A stretch of DNA of 64,000 nucleotides from Neisseria dentiae (GCF_024580525.1 NZ_JANIKQ010000002.1:106290-170289), one strand, 5' to 3'; numbered from the stretch's first letter, positions 19,941-31,460 are shown. The notes: generated from the sequence alone by a model not told the origin. Numbers and translations are program-made.

Positions 19941-22900
19941 ATGGCTGTAAACAATACCAAACCATCATTTTCAGCAAACGACAATGAAGCAGCAATCAGC
20001 ATAGGTACACGTCGTAATGATGTTCTCTATGGCAGCCTCGGACACACTATTTTTTATGGTGGTTTAGGCGATGACATTTATTATGTCCGTAACCATAATG
20101 ATGTGGTGGTAGAAGAAAAAAGTGAAGGTACCGACACCATATATACCGATATAACCTACACCGCCCCCGCTAATGTGGAAAACCTTACCCTTACCGGCAG
20201 CGGCAACACCTACGGCTTCGGCAACAACGCCGACAACACCCTAATCGGCAACAGCGGCGATAACCGCTTAAGCGCCGGACGCGGCAATGATGCGCTCTAC
20301 GGCATGGGCGGCAACGACCTGTTGCTCGGCGGTGATGACAGCGACCTGCTGTATGGCGGAGAAGGCAGCGACATTCTGCGCGGCGACAACGGCAGCGACT
20401 ACCTCGACGGCGGCGAAGGCAGCGACTCGCTCGAAGGCGGCACCGGCGCCGACACCATGCGCGGCGGCCGCGGCAACGACACCTACTATGTAGATAACGC
20501 CGGCGATACCGTTATCGAAGAACGCAACGAAGGTATAGATACCATCTACACCAGCATTACCTATACCGCCCCCACCAATGTGGAAAACCTTACCCTTACC
20601 GGCAGCGGCAACACCTACGGCTTCGGCAACAATGCCGACAACACCCTAATCGGCAACAGCGGCCATAACCGCTTAAGCGCCGGACGCGGCAACGATGCGC
20701 TCTACGGTATGAACGGCAACGACCTTCTGCTTGGCGGCGACGGCAGCGACCGGCTTTACGGCGGCAACGGCAACGACATTCTGCGCGGCGACAGCGGCAG
20801 CGACTACCTCGACGGCAGCGAAGGCAGCGACAAACTCGAAGGCGGTATCGGTAACGACACCTATATCTTTGCCAAAGGTTACGGCCATGATGTTATTGAG
20901 GATTATTCAGGCCGCAATACCGTTCAATTCGGCCACGGCTTGCGCCCCGAAGATTTGAGCGTACAGATTACCGCCAATTCCGCCAATCCCAATCTGAACG
21001 ATTGGATTTTAACCATCAAAACAACCGGCGAAACCCTTACCCTTAAAGCGCAGGAAAACGGTTCGACTTCCGCCGTATCCGCATTTGATTTCAGCGGCAC
21101 CCGCCTTACCCCCTATCAACTGCTTGGCAAAGCACAACACGACTTTGGTAACGATACCGTCGTTACCCGCGTTTTACTGAAAGACGGCAATACCGTTTCC
21201 CACACGGGTAACGGCAACCAAGCTTTTCAGACGGCCTCATTGCAATATTGGGAAAGCGGTACAAATAACACCCGTTATAACAGCATAGTTGCCCCCTCTC
21301 CCGCCCAAGCCACCCGTTCCGTTTACGCAAAAGACAGCGACGGCGACGGTTTGGCAGATGCGGTTGACCGCAATCCCGCACAATGGAATGTATCCGAGCG
21401 CGATTTACGTATGTTCTCATCACTGGCTTACGAAAATAAAAACACACTGGAAACCCTGTTTAACGGATTCAATGGAGCGAACTATACAGGCACCGCACAA
21501 GCCGTTAACCAAAAATATTTCCTTGGCCAAGCCGATGTTTCTGAATTAACAGGAAAATGGGATCTGCTAACGTTTGGCAGCCCCGGAGAAGGATTGCAGT
21601 ATGCCATATTCGGTAACAGTAAAAACTCTAACGGAACCTATGCAAATATTGTTTTGGCTTTCCGGGGAACAGACAAAATAATCGGCCTAAGTGATGCCGA
21701 CGGAGATGATGATTCGGACATTTTGGGCGCAGATTTACCCGATCAAGCCCAAGATTGGTATCTTGACCCTATTCTGCAAAACATTGCTGCTTACCGACCT
21801 GAGAATGTTTATACAACAGGCCATTCATTAGGCGGATACTTGGCACAATATTTTGCCACTCATACCATGCAGAAGTTAACCGAGCAACAGAATAAATTCC
21901 AACACAGCAGCCTGTTCAACCCTGCTGTTATCAACATCGACAACAACTCAATTACAGCTTTGAAAAACGCGCGGCAGCTATCAGAACAATTTACCGTAAC
22001 CCCTATTACAAACAGAGATCTAAACTCTGAGATAAATCTCTACAAAACTAACCCGTATGTAATTAAAGGCGAATGGGTCGGAGAAAAGCTAGGATTTTAC
22101 GGAAACACAGCATTCTTTGATTTCAAACAAAATGAATGGTGGGGCAAACACGATATGACCAGTTTCTATGAGAAAGACAGCAAACTGCAACAATACTTCT
22201 CCCAAGGCTCCCGTATCGACAAGCACTATGGCAACCCCTACTTAAAAGACACCGACAGCGACGGTTTTTCAGACGGCATCGAAGCGAAAGTAGGCAGCAG
22301 CATATACAGCAGCCGGCAAACCCCTTATGCCACAGGCACTTCCGTTACCCATGCCGACGAACGCCCCATTACGGCCATTGTTCAAACCGAAGACGCATCA
22401 GGCAACGTTATCAGCATCAAAGGCGTGGAAATGCAGGCCAAGCAGCTGGGCAATCAGGTGGTGTACACACCGTCGGGCAAGGAAACCGATTTGGGCAGCA
22501 GCGGCTTCGATTGGTCGGCCTTTGAAAACCCGTCTCCTGCCAAGGGCACGGCAGCCCTGCAAGGCACGACAGGCAACGATGTGCTCAAAGGCGGCAGCGG
22601 CAGCGATTATCTGCTGGGCGGTTTGGGCAGCGACACCATTATCGGCGGCGCGGGGCGCGATACCGTTGCCTTCACGGCGTGGGATATCCGCGAAGGTAAA
22701 GCCGACCGCTTGGTTGATTTCAACCCTGCCGAAGACGTGTTGGATTTGAGCGGTATGCGTTCCCTGCTCTCAGGCGGCGACAGCCAATTGAAATGGTCCG
22801 ACCTGCTGGTAAACGACACCGCGCTGTTTGCCTCCGACCGTGCCTACCTGCATTTCAACCCCTCCGAGCAAACCCTTGCCTACCGCGCGGCAGGTGCCGA

Positions 22901-22973
22901 CAGCAGCACGGTATTCGCCCGCTTCGATAATGAGCAGGCCGTCAGCCTCAGCAGTGCCAACCTGATTGGCTGA
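19941..22973 (+). CDS. RTX calcium-binding protein with lipase-like alpha/beta-hydrolase domain
   Basis: 1010-residue predicted type I-secreted protein without an N-terminal signal peptide. Two RTX blocks of GGxGxDxLx nonapeptides (about residues 96-180 and 231-310) lie in a 135-residue tandem repeat (405-bp offset). The middle holds IVLAFRGTDK and TTGHSLGGYLAQYFATH, with Ser629 in the GxSxG elbow of a class 3 lipase-like fold. Two aspartate-rich calcium loops, DSDGDGLADAVDRNP and DTDSDGFSDGIEAK, flank it. A third RTX run (about 874-910) and the FNPAEDVLDLSGM-type tail fit a type I secretion signal. No secretion ABC/HlyD genes are in the window. The substrate is unknown; lipase or phospholipase is inferred. 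Start set by GGGAG seven bases upstream. Confidence 0.87.
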   Translation: MAVNNTKPSFSANDNEAAISIGTRRNDVLYGSLGHTIFYGGLGDDIYYVRNHNDVVVEEKSEGTDTIYTDITYTAPANVENLTLTGSGNTYGFGNNADNTLIGNSGDNRLSAGRGNDALYGMGGNDLLLGGDDSDLLYGGEGSDILRGDNGSDYLDGGEGSDSLEGGTGADTMRGGRGNDTYYVDNAGDTVIEERNEGIDTIYTSITYTAPTNVENLTLTGSGNTYGFGNNADNTLIGNSGHNRLSAGRGNDALYGMNGNDLLLGGDGSDRLYGGNGNDILRGDSGSDYLDGSEGSDKLEGGIGNDTYIFAKGYGHDVIEDYSGRNTVQFGHGLRPEDLSVQITANSANPNLNDWILTIKTTGETLTLKAQENGSTSAVSAFDFSGTRLTPYQLLGKAQHDFGNDTVVTRVLLKDGNTVSHTGNGNQAFQTASLQYWESGTNNTRYNSIVAPSPAQATRSVYAKDSDGDGLADAVDRNPAQWNVSERDLRMFSSLAYENKNTLETLFNGFNGANYTGTAQAVNQKYFLGQADVSELTGKWDLLTFGSPGEGLQYAIFGNSKNSNGTYANIVLAFRGTDKIIGLSDADGDDDSDILGADLPDQAQDWYLDPILQNIAAYRPENVYTTGHSLGGYLAQYFATHTMQKLTEQQNKFQHSSLFNPAVINIDNNSITALKNARQLSEQFTVTPITNRDLNSEINLYKTNPYVIKGEWVGEKLGFYGNTAFFDFKQNEWWGKHDMTSFYEKDSKLQQYFSQGSRIDKHYGNPYLKDTDSDGFSDGIEAKVGSSIYSSRQTPYATGTSVTHADERPITAIVQTEDASGNVISIKGVEMQAKQLGNQVVYTPSGKETDLGSSGFDWSAFENPSPAKGTAALQGTTGNDVLKGGSGSDYLLGGLGSDTIIGGAGRDTVAFTAWDIREGKADRLVDFNPAEDVLDLSGMRSLLSGGDSQLKWSDLLVNDTALFASDRAYLHFNPSEQTLAYRAAGADSSTVFARFDNEQAVSLSSANLIG
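20096..20905 (+). repeat. 405-bp tandem duplication inside the RTX gene
   Basis: Two successive copies encode the same order of motifs (IEERNEG-type strand, TDTIYT, NVENLTLTGSGNTYGFGNNA, then an RTX block). Matching points such as GGCAGCGGCAACACC at 20196 and 20601 are exactly 405 bases apart. DNA identity is high in the first half and lower at the ends, so the duplication is probably fairly recent. Confidence 0.85.
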
Positions 22974-23004
22974 CGCTTGTTCAAATATATGTTGCCCAAA
23001 CCAC

Positions 23005-23039
23005 AAAGGCCGTCTGAAACATTTCAGACGGCCTTTTTT
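23005..23039 (+). terminator. DUS hairpin terminator after the RTX gene
   Basis: AAAGGCCGTCTGAAA, a short loop, its reverse complement, then a run of six Ts, 32 bases past the stop. A good intrinsic terminator for the plus strand. Confidence 0.85.
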
Positions 23040-23083
23040 ATCTTTTAATTACAGTAATTTAAATATAGATATTTTGTTGTTTC

Positions 23084-23236
23084 CATGGTGGATTGAATTA
23101 CTTCGATACAAGGCAACAAGCCGCAGACAGTACAAGTACGGAACCGATTCCGTTACTGCTTCAGCGGCTTACAAAATCATTCTCTTTGGGCTAAGGCGCA
23201 GCAACGCCGTAGCGAAAGTTAAGTTAATCCACTATA
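23084..23236. repeat. Correia element, full-length form
   Basis: 153-bp element with a right end AATCCACTATA and a worn left end (CATGGTGGATT). The interior AAGCCGCAGACAGTACAAGT and CGCAGCAACGCCGTAGCG identify the family. It lies just upstream of the UshA-like gene (start 23307) and may provide or replace part of its promoter. Confidence 0.88.
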
Positions 23237-23306
23237 TAATCCGATTACCGTGATATAAACCGGATGCCGAAAGCTTTCTTTCGATAACGAACAAAAGAGG
23301 CCCGCC

Positions 23307-24905
23307 ATGAAAAAAGCCCTGCTCGCCGCCCTGATCCTGCCCGCTCTCGCTCAAGCCTACCAGCCCGGCAAAACCTACCGCCTCACCGTGCTGCACACCA
23401 ACGACCTGCACGGCCGTTTTTGGCCGAACGAGCACGGCGAATACGGTTTGGCGGCGCATCAAACCCTAGTAAAACAGATTAAAAACGAAGTGAGGCGCAG
23501 CGGCGGCTCGGTGGTGCTGCTCAACGCGGGTGACGTTAACACGGGCGTGCCCGAGTCGGACGCTCACAATGCGCGGCCCGACATCGAAGCCATGAACGCC
23601 ATCGGCTACGAAGCGATGACGCTGGGCAACCACGAGTTCGACAACCCGCTGCAAATGCTCGCCATGCAGGAAAAATGGGCGCGCTTTCCGTTTTTGTCGG
23701 CCAATATCCGCCAGAAAAACAGCGGCAGGCATTTGGTTAAGCCTTATACCGTTTTGCGCAAACAGGGGCTGGATATCGCCGTGGTGGGTCTCACCACCGA
23801 AGAAACCGCCACGTCGGCCAACACTGCCTACACCCGCAACCTGATTATCGACCCAGCCGCCGATTCCGCCCGCCAAGCGCTGCAAACCCTGAAGCAGCGC
23901 AAGAACAAACCTGATATAACCATCGCCCTCACCCACTTGGGCTACCGCAGCGATGCCACCCTTGCCCGCACGCTGCCGGCCAAATCGTTCGACATTATTG
24001 TCGGCGGCCACAGCCACCACACCGTTTGCATGGATAATGCAGGCCGTCTGAAAAACAACCACCGCCCCGGCGATGCCTGCCGCCCCGATTTTCAAAACGG
24101 CACTTGGATTATGCAGGCGGGCGAATGGGGCAAATATCTCGGCCGCGCCGACTTCACCTTTAAAAACGGCAAACTCGCCCTGCAATCCTACCGCCTGATT
24201 CCCGTTAACCTTAAATACGAAACCGAAACCGCCGACGGCCAAACCGTGCACACCCTGTATCAAAGCGCAATCCGCCCCGACAAACAACTGGCCGCCAAGC
24301 TGAAAACCTATCAAGAACAGGCCGACGGCAAGCTCAATGTCGCCGTCGGCTCGGTGAACGCCAAACTCGAAGGCGACCGCGCAGTCGTGCGCCGCCAACC
24401 CACCAATCTGGGCCGCCTGATTGCACACGCCCAACGCCTGCGCACCGGCGCGGATCTGGCGGTGATGAACAGCGGCGGCATACGCGATTCGATTCAGGCC
24501 GGACGGGTAACCTATAAAGATATTCTGCGCGCGCAGCCTTTCGGCAATTTAATTGCTTATGTAGATTTAAACGGTGAAGAGCTGGCCCGCTATCTGCGCA
24601 CCGTTGCGCTGATCCGCCCCGAAGAAGGCGGTTTTCCGCAGTTTGACGGCGTAACCTTGCAAGCGGACTACGATAAGCAGCGGGTAAGCAATATTCTGGT
24701 TAACGGCAAGCCTTTGGAAAACGGCAAAACCTACCGCCTGAGCGTGTCGGATTACCTGGCCAACGGCGGCGACGGCTATCCGGTGCTGTCGGATAAGCCT
24801 TCTTATGTGAACACGGGCTTTGTCGATGCCGATGTGTTGAAGCAGTATTTCGAGCAGCATTCCCCGATTGATGCGGCCCGGTTCGCACCAAAAACGCAGC
24901 CGTGA
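23307..24905 (+). CDS. Periplasmic 5'-nucleotidase / UshA-like metallophosphoesterase
   Basis: Two-domain calcineurin-type nucleotidase that removes phosphate from extracellular nucleotides or related sugars, feeding nucleosides to uptake systems. The 532 residues begin with a signal peptide (MKKALLAALILPALAQA, cut before YQPG). Metal ligands are in LHTNDLHGRF, LNAGDVNTGVPES, TLGNHEFDN, LTHLGYRSD and IVGGHSHH. The C-terminal substrate domain has MNSGGIRDSI, ILRAQPFGN and YLANGGDGYPVL. GAGG precedes the ATG. UshA and NadN-type enzymes share this plan, so the precise substrate is not resolved. A Correia element lies directly upstream. Confidence 0.88.
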   Translation: MKKALLAALILPALAQAYQPGKTYRLTVLHTNDLHGRFWPNEHGEYGLAAHQTLVKQIKNEVRRSGGSVVLLNAGDVNTGVPESDAHNARPDIEAMNAIGYEAMTLGNHEFDNPLQMLAMQEKWARFPFLSANIRQKNSGRHLVKPYTVLRKQGLDIAVVGLTTEETATSANTAYTRNLIIDPAADSARQALQTLKQRKNKPDITIALTHLGYRSDATLARTLPAKSFDIIVGGHSHHTVCMDNAGRLKNNHRPGDACRPDFQNGTWIMQAGEWGKYLGRADFTFKNGKLALQSYRLIPVNLKYETETADGQTVHTLYQSAIRPDKQLAAKLKTYQEQADGKLNVAVGSVNAKLEGDRAVVRRQPTNLGRLIAHAQRLRTGADLAVMNSGGIRDSIQAGRVTYKDILRAQPFGNLIAYVDLNGEELARYLRTVALIRPEEGGFPQFDGVTLQADYDKQRVSNILVNGKPLENGKTYRLSVSDYLANGGDGYPVLSDKPSYVNTGFVDADVLKQYFEQHSPIDAARFAPKTQP

Positions 24906-24939
24906 GATAAGAGAAAGTGCCTGCGTCCATATTCGCGGC

Positions 24940-25015
24940 TTGACCCGAGTCTGCGATTTGTTCCGTAACAAAAAGATACTCGGGTCAAGCCCGAGTATGA
25001 CGTAAATGTTTTAAA
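24940..25015. repeat. Degenerate type B repeat remnant
   Basis: Contains the inverted core CGGCTTGACCCGAG and CTCGGGTCAAGCCCGAG seen in the elements at 6895 and 38132, but neither GAGACC end. A complete type B element begins about 30 bases further on. Confidence 0.5.
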
Positions 25016-25047
25016 TGCCGGCATGAATTGCAAAATTCACTCAGGCC

Positions 25048-25242
25048 GAGACCTTTGCAAAATTCAACACCATCTGAAAAAACCTGAATTCCGTCATTCC
25101 CGCGTAGGCGGGAATCCAGACACTTGGCATCCAAGTATTTGTTTAATCAATACTTCAATATTTCCATCTGGATTCCCGCCTACGCGGGAATGACGGGATT
25201 TAAGCATTTCAGACGGCCTTAAGGTATTTTTGCAAAGGTCTC
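25048..25242. repeat. GAGACC-ended small mobile repeat, type B copy 2, with dRS3-like pair
   Basis: 195-bp element from GAGACCTTTGCAAAATTC to TTTTGCAAAGGTCTC, flanked on both sides by AGGCC (a 5-bp target duplication; the right copy begins a DUS). The interior has an inverted pair of GTCATTCCCGCGTAGGCGGG and its complement, the ATTCCC(N8)GGGAAT pattern of neisserial dRS3 repeats. Confidence 0.8.
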
Positions 25243-25258
25243 AGGCCGTCTGAAAGCC

Positions 25259-26860
25259 TCAGGCGTTTTCCGGCGCATCCCCGCCCTGCTCTGCGGCGGT
25301 TTCCAAAAACTCGTTTACCCCGCGCTCGCAGCGGGTTTTCTTTTCGTTTAACGTGGCTTTCAGCAAGGCATCATTTTGCGGCAGCGCGGCGCGTTCGGCT
25401 TCGTTGTGCCATAGGTGGTAGGCCACGCCGGCGAATTTGAGGTTGTGCCGCTTCATGCCGTTGTGGTAGCAGCGGGCGGTAAATTCGCTGTCTTCCCGCC
25501 CCCAGCCGACGAAATCGTTGTTGAAGCCGTTAACGGCCAGCGCATCATCGCGGAAAAAACCCATATTGCAGCTTTTGATGCCTTTGTGTTTGCGGTTGCC
25601 GCGCTTGGCAATCAGTTTCGACAGTTTGGTCAGCCGCAGCGCGGAAAGGCGTTTTTTGATGCCGCTGCTGTAAAACGACAAATCGGGCAGCGGCAGCAGG
25701 CGGTCGGCGAGAATTTCTTCGGTGCGCGTTTGGCTGATCAGCACGCGCGTGCCCTGAATCAGGCGGCCTTTGCGGGCAACGGCGATATGGTCGGCGATAA
25801 AAGAGGGGTCGAGCACCATATCGCCGTCGATGATAATCAGATAATCGGAAGAAGCGGCGGCAATGGCGCGGTTGCGCGACTGGGCGGCGCGGAAGCCTTC
25901 GTCTTTCTGCCAGGTGTGTTTCACCGTTACGGGGCTGACCCGGGCGAATTTACCCACCACTTCGGTGGTGCGGCGGTCGGAACCGTCGTCAGCAATGATG
26001 ATTTCCTGCGGCAGGCGGGTTTGCGCGAGGGCGGATTTCAACACCAGCGCCAGCGCGTCGGGACGGTTGTAGGTGGTGATAATCAGCGACACGCTCATAT
26101 TGCGGTTGTGTTCGTAGAGCTTTATATATTTGTAATACGAACCCTGGGCATTGGCGGTGGAAATTATCAGGCCGTCGGCGCCGTAAAAAATGCCCCGTTT
26201 CAGAAAATAGTTTTTCAGAAACGACGTGCCGCCGTGCAGCACGGCTTTGAATACGGAAGAAGTTTTGCGGTAGCGGTTTTCTTCGGCATAGAGCGTGCTG
26301 TATTGCTGCATTTTCTGAATCAGCCCTTCGGCGTTTTGAAACGAATAATGTTTCAGATGGCCTTTGAGCGAGCGCACATGGTTTTTCGGCCCCAATTGCA
26401 GCGATTCGTGTACGCGCCGGTTGTTGAAGCCGGCATAGTTGCGGTGGTAGAGGCGCGGCAGTATATCGGGATACCAGCCGCAGGCTTTGATAAAGCGGCC
26501 GTTATAATGGTTGAGGCGCGAGAGGGTGTAAACGGTGTTGGGGTCGTTGTGCTCCACCGCCGCGCGTATGCTTGCGATTAATTCGGCATCGGGCACTTCG
26601 TCGCTGTCGATGCTGAAAATCCAGGGGTGTTTGGCCATGGAGGCGGCAAGGTTTTTCATGGGGCCGAAGCCGGTGAACCCGTGTTTGCACACGCGCACGT
26701 TGGCAAACCCTGCGGCGATTTCGAGCGTGCGGTCGGTGGAGCCGTTGTCGAGCAGCAGCACTTCGTCGAAATCGGCCAGCGCAGCGAGCACTTCGGCCAG
26801 ATAGCGTTCGGAATTCTTAACCAGCATGGCGGCGCTGGCGGGTATTTTTTTTGTTGGCAT
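25259..26860 (-). CDS. Two-domain family 2 glycosyltransferase (LgtF/WaaE-like plus second GT2 domain)
   Basis: Predicted cytoplasmic, membrane-associated sugar transferase for lipooligosaccharide or another surface glycan. Of 533 residues, ~1-250 resemble LgtF/WaaE-type core glucosyltransferases (AMLVKNSERYLAEVL, LLDNGSTDRT, IDSDEVPD, NNRRVHESLQ). Residue ~255 is a methionine followed by SVSLIITTYNRPDALALVLK, opening a second GT2 domain with IIADDGSDRRT, IIDGDMVLDPSF and a C-terminal GWGREDSEF motif typical of galactosyltransferase-like GT2 enzymes. It looks like a fusion of two adjacent genes. The frame opens two codons earlier at TTG; the ATG at 26860 is preferred. Donor and acceptor are unknown. 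Confidence 0.82.
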   Translation of the reverse strand: MPTKKIPASAAMLVKNSERYLAEVLAALADFDEVLLLDNGSTDRTLEIAAGFANVRVCKHGFTGFGPMKNLAASMAKHPWIFSIDSDEVPDAELIASIRAAVEHNDPNTVYTLSRLNHYNGRFIKACGWYPDILPRLYHRNYAGFNNRRVHESLQLGPKNHVRSLKGHLKHYSFQNAEGLIQKMQQYSTLYAEENRYRKTSSVFKAVLHGGTSFLKNYFLKRGIFYGADGLIISTANAQGSYYKYIKLYEHNRNMSVSLIITTYNRPDALALVLKSALAQTRLPQEIIIADDGSDRRTTEVVGKFARVSPVTVKHTWQKDEGFRAAQSRNRAIAAASSDYLIIIDGDMVLDPSFIADHIAVARKGRLIQGTRVLISQTRTEEILADRLLPLPDLSFYSSGIKKRLSALRLTKLSKLIAKRGNRKHKGIKSCNMGFFRDDALAVNGFNNDFVGWGREDSEFTARCYHNGMKRHNLKFAGVAYHLWHNEAERAALPQNDALLKATLNEKKTRCERGVNEFLETAAEQGGDAPENA

Positions 26861-26875
26861 AGTCAAACCGTTGCA

Positions 26876-26903
26876 GGCCGTCTGAAAAATATTTTTCAGA
26901 CAG
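26876..26903. terminator. DUS hairpin between rnc and the glycosyltransferase gene
   Basis: AGGCCGTCTGAAAAATA pairs with TATTTTTCAGAC (one arm ends CAG rather than CGG). Located downstream of rnc on the minus strand and just upstream of the next start. Confidence 0.45.
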
Positions 26904-26967
26904 TGTTTGTTTCGTTATTGGTTTTTCGGCAAACGCCGTTTTACTGCGGCACTCCGGCGGCAAAGCC

Positions 26968-27690
26968 TTATCCGTTTGCCCGCGCACGGGGCGGATATTT
27001 TTCCGCCAGCCACGCCAGCGCCTGCTTGGCGGCTTCCTGCTCGGCCGCGCGGCGGCTGTTGGCTTTGGCGGTGGTGATAAAGCCCAGCTCGCCCAAATCG
27101 CAGGCAATGGTGAATTCGGCGTTGCAGCCTTCGCCGTGCTGCGCTTCGATGCGGTATTTGGGCAATGCCAAACGGCGTGCCTGCAAGGTTTCCTGCAACA
27201 GGGTTTTGGCGTCTTTGCCCTGCCCTGCGGCATCGGCACCGGCCACCCGCTGCGCAAACAGGCGGCGCACGGTTTTCTCGGCGGTGTTGAAATCGGCGTC
27301 GAAACTGATGGCGGCGAAAACGGCTTCCATGGCGTCGGCCAAAATCGAAGGCCGGTTGAAACCGCCGCTTTTGAGTTCGCCCGGTCCTAAAAACAGCGCG
27401 TCGCCCACATTCAGCGAAACGGCGATGGCGGCCAGCGTGTCTTGGTTGACCAAGTTGGCGCGCATACGCGAAAGGCGGCCTTCGGGCAGCTCGGTAAAGG
27501 TTTCGAACAGCATTTTGGCAACGGTGTAATTAAGTATGGCATCGCCCACAAACTCGAAACGTTCGTTGTTGCGTGAGGAAAAACTGCGGTGGGTGAGCGC
27601 CTGCTCCAAGAGTTCGGGGCGTTTGAAGGTGTGGCCGAGCCGCTGCTGGATTTGTTGCAGCGCGCGCTGTTTGACGGGGTTGGGCTTCAT
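26968..27690 (-). CDS. rnc: Ribonuclease III
   Basis: Double-strand-specific endoribonuclease for rRNA processing and RNA turnover; acts as a dimer. The 240 residues hold the signature NERFEFVGDAIL near residue 40, EGRLSRMRANLVNQDTLA near 68, SILADAMEAVFAA near 115 with the second set of acidic ligands, and a C-terminal dsRNA-binding domain (KTLLQETLQARRLALPKY... ANSRRAAEQEAAKQAL). The length matches neisserial Rnc. The usual rnc-era pairing is broken here; era lies about 6 kb away. Correia elements, abundant in this window, are known RNase III targets in Neisseria. Confidence 0.96.
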   Translation of the reverse strand: MKPNPVKQRALQQIQQRLGHTFKRPELLEQALTHRSFSSRNNERFEFVGDAILNYTVAKMLFETFTELPEGRLSRMRANLVNQDTLAAIAVSLNVGDALFLGPGELKSGGFNRPSILADAMEAVFAAISFDADFNTAEKTVRRLFAQRVAGADAAGQGKDAKTLLQETLQARRLALPKYRIEAQHGEGCNAEFTIACDLGELGFITTAKANSRRAAEQEAAKQALAWLAEKYPPRARANG

Positions 27691-27785
27691 GCGGGTTCTT
27701 TCGTTTTCAGTCAGCCCGAATGCTTTTCAACACTTTAAAAAAAGCGCAAATGCAGAAAAGGTTTAAGGCTGGTTGATTATTAAAA

Positions 27786-27799
27786 TTTGCAAATGTCTC
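27786..27799. repeat. Right-end remnant of a GAGACC element
   Basis: TTTGCAAATGTCTC followed by AGGCCGTCTG matches the right terminus and the AGGCC target of the GAGACC family with one change. The rest of the element has been lost or eroded. Confidence 0.35.
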
Positions 27800-27830
27800 A
27801 GGCCGTCTGAAAAATATTTTCAGACGGCCT
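27800..27830. terminator. DUS hairpin terminator after adk
   Basis: AGGCCGTCTGAAAA and its reverse complement flank a tiny loop 20 bases past the adk stop on the minus strand. Confidence 0.7.
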
Positions 27831-27849
27831 GCTATTGTATAACAAATGT

Positions 27850-29736
<1,887 letters not shown>

Positions 29737-29756
29737 GCTGCCGCCGACCACCAAAC

Positions 29757-29789
29757 AGGCCGTCTGAAACCGTTTTCAGACGGCCTTTC
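29757..29789 (+). terminator. DUS hairpin terminator after recA
   Basis: AGGCCGTCTGAAA, loop CCG, reverse complement, then TTTCT, 20 bases past the recA stop. Confidence 0.75.
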
Positions 29790-29860
29790 TCCACCCCGAA
29801 ACCCTGAAAACTGCTATACTTCGCGCATTTCCCCACGCCGTTTTTGCAGCCATCCGAAAC

Positions 29861-31336
29861 ATGATCAGCAAACAAGAATACCAAGCCCAAGCCGCCGCCG
29901 GCTACAACCGCATCCCGCTGGTGCAGGAACTATTGGCCGACCTCGACACCCCGCTGTCACTCTACCTCAAACTGGCCAACCAGCCCTACACCTACCTGCT
30001 CGAATCAGTGGTGGGCGGCGAACGTTTCGGCCGCTATTCCTTTATCGGCCTGCCCTGCCGCACCTATCTCAAAGCATCGGGCAAACACGTTGATGTGTAT
30101 TGCAACGGCGAAATCACCGAACAGTTCGACGGCAACCCGCTTACCTTCATCGAAGCCTTCCACCAACGTTTCAAAACACCCGAAATCCCCAACTTGCCCC
30201 GCTTCACCGGCGGCCTGGTCGGTTATTTCGGCTACGAAACTATCTACAACTTCGAGCATTTCGCCCACCGTTTCCAAAACAGCGGCAAGCCCGACACCAT
30301 CGGCACGCCCGATATTTTATTGATGCTCTCGCAAGAGCTGGCCGTGGTCGATAACCTTTCCGGCAAAATCTACCTAATCGTGTATGCAAACCCCGCCGAA
30401 GAAAACGGCTACGAAGCCGCGCGCGAACGGCTGGAAGACCTGCGCACCCGCCTGCGCCAAAGCTGCGCCATCCCGCTCTCGCTCGGCAGCAGAAAAACCG
30501 AGCCGCAGCACGAAACCGGCGAAGCGCGCTATAAAGAATATGTGCGCAAAATCCGCCAATATATTCTCGACGGCGACTGTATGCAGGTGGTGCCCAGCCA
30601 GCGCATGAAGCTCGAATTCGCCGACCACCCGCTCTCGCTCTACCGCGCCCTGCGCACGCTCAACCCCTCGCCCTATATGTTTTACTACGATTTCGGCGAC
30701 TTCCACATCGTCGGCTCGTCGCCCGAAATCCTCGTGCGCCGCGAGCGCGACACCATCATCGTGCGCCCCATCGCCGGCACCCGCCTGCGCGGCAAAACCC
30801 CCGCCGAAGACCTGGCCAACGAGCAAGACCTGCTCGGCGATGCCAAAGAAATCGCCGAACACGTGATGCTTATCGACCTCGGCCGCAACGACGTCGGCCG
30901 CGTCAGCCGCACCGGCGAAGTGAAAGTAACCGACAAAATGGTGATCGAGCGCTATTCGCACGTGATGCACATCGTTTCCAACGTGGAAGGCCGTCTGAAA
31001 AGCAACACCAACAATATGGATATCCTCGCCGCCACCTTCCCCGCCGGCACCCTTTCCGGCGCCCCCAAAGTGCGCGCGCTGGAAATCATCGAAGAGCTGG
31101 AGCCGGCCAAACGCTGCATCTACGGCGGCGCCGTCGGCTGCTGGAGCTTCAACAACGATATGGACTTGGCCATCGCCATCCGCACCGCTGTGATTAAAAA
31201 CGGCACGCTCTATGTGCAAAGCGGCGGCGGCATCGTTGCCGATTCGGAAGAAGAAGCCGAATGGCAGGAAACCCAAAACAAAGCCCGCGCGGTATTGCGG
31301 GCGGCTCAGATGGTGCAGGAAGGGTTGGACAGGTAA
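29861..31336 (+). CDS. trpE: Anthranilate synthase component I
   Basis: Converts chorismate to anthranilate, the first step of tryptophan synthesis, with ammonia delivered by TrpG. The 491 residues have the LLES feedback-binding motif in [19 protein letters not shown] near residue 48 and the chorismate-binding domain motifs [11 protein letters not shown] near 243, [42 protein letters not shown], and [20 protein letters not shown] near 400. The next gene is not trpG, so the glutaminase partner is elsewhere. The ATG follows AACATG without a strong Shine-Dalgarno. Confidence 0.96.
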   Translation: MISKQEYQAQAAAGYNRIPLVQELLADLDTPLSLYLKLANQPYTYLLESVVGGERFGRYSFIGLPCRTYLKASGKHVDVYCNGEITEQFDGNPLTFIEAFHQRFKTPEIPNLPRFTGGLVGYFGYETIYNFEHFAHRFQNSGKPDTIGTPDILLMLSQELAVVDNLSGKIYLIVYANPAEENGYEAARERLEDLRTRLRQSCAIPLSLGSRKTEPQHETGEARYKEYVRKIRQYILDGDCMQVVPSQRMKLEFADHPLSLYRALRTLNPSPYMFYYDFGDFHIVGSSPEILVRRERDTIIVRPIAGTRLRGKTPAEDLANEQDLLGDAKEIAEHVMLIDLGRNDVGRVSRTGEVKVTDKMVIERYSHVMHIVSNVEGRLKSNTNNMDILAATFPAGTLSGAPKVRALEIIEELEPAKRCIYGGAVGCWSFNNDMDLAIAIRTAVIKNGTLYVQSGGGIVADSEEEAEWQETQNKARAVLRAAQMVQEGLDR

Positions 31337-31349
31337 ATTTTAAGTAGGA

Positions 31350-31397
31350 TGCATTTTTTCAGACGGCCTTTAAGTTTACGGATAAGGCCGTCTGAAA
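31350..31397. terminator. DUS inverted pair after trpE
   Basis: TTTTTCAGACGGCCTT and AAGGCCGTCTGAAAA in head-to-head order with a ~16-base loop, just past the trpE stop. Confidence 0.55.
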
Positions 31398-31460
31398 ATC
31401 CCAATCCTAAAACCGAAAGAATTTATCAGACCGCAAAATGTATTCAGAAACATAAAAACC

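Noticed and set aside
20230..20860. Regularly spaced short repeats that might suggest a CRISPR array
   Set aside because: The repeats are in-frame GGxGxDxLx codons of the RTX gene with variable spacing, not identical repeats with unique spacers.
22966..23253. 95-residue frame across a DUS hairpin and Correia element
   Set aside because: It is composed of terminator and repeat sequence; no protein features.
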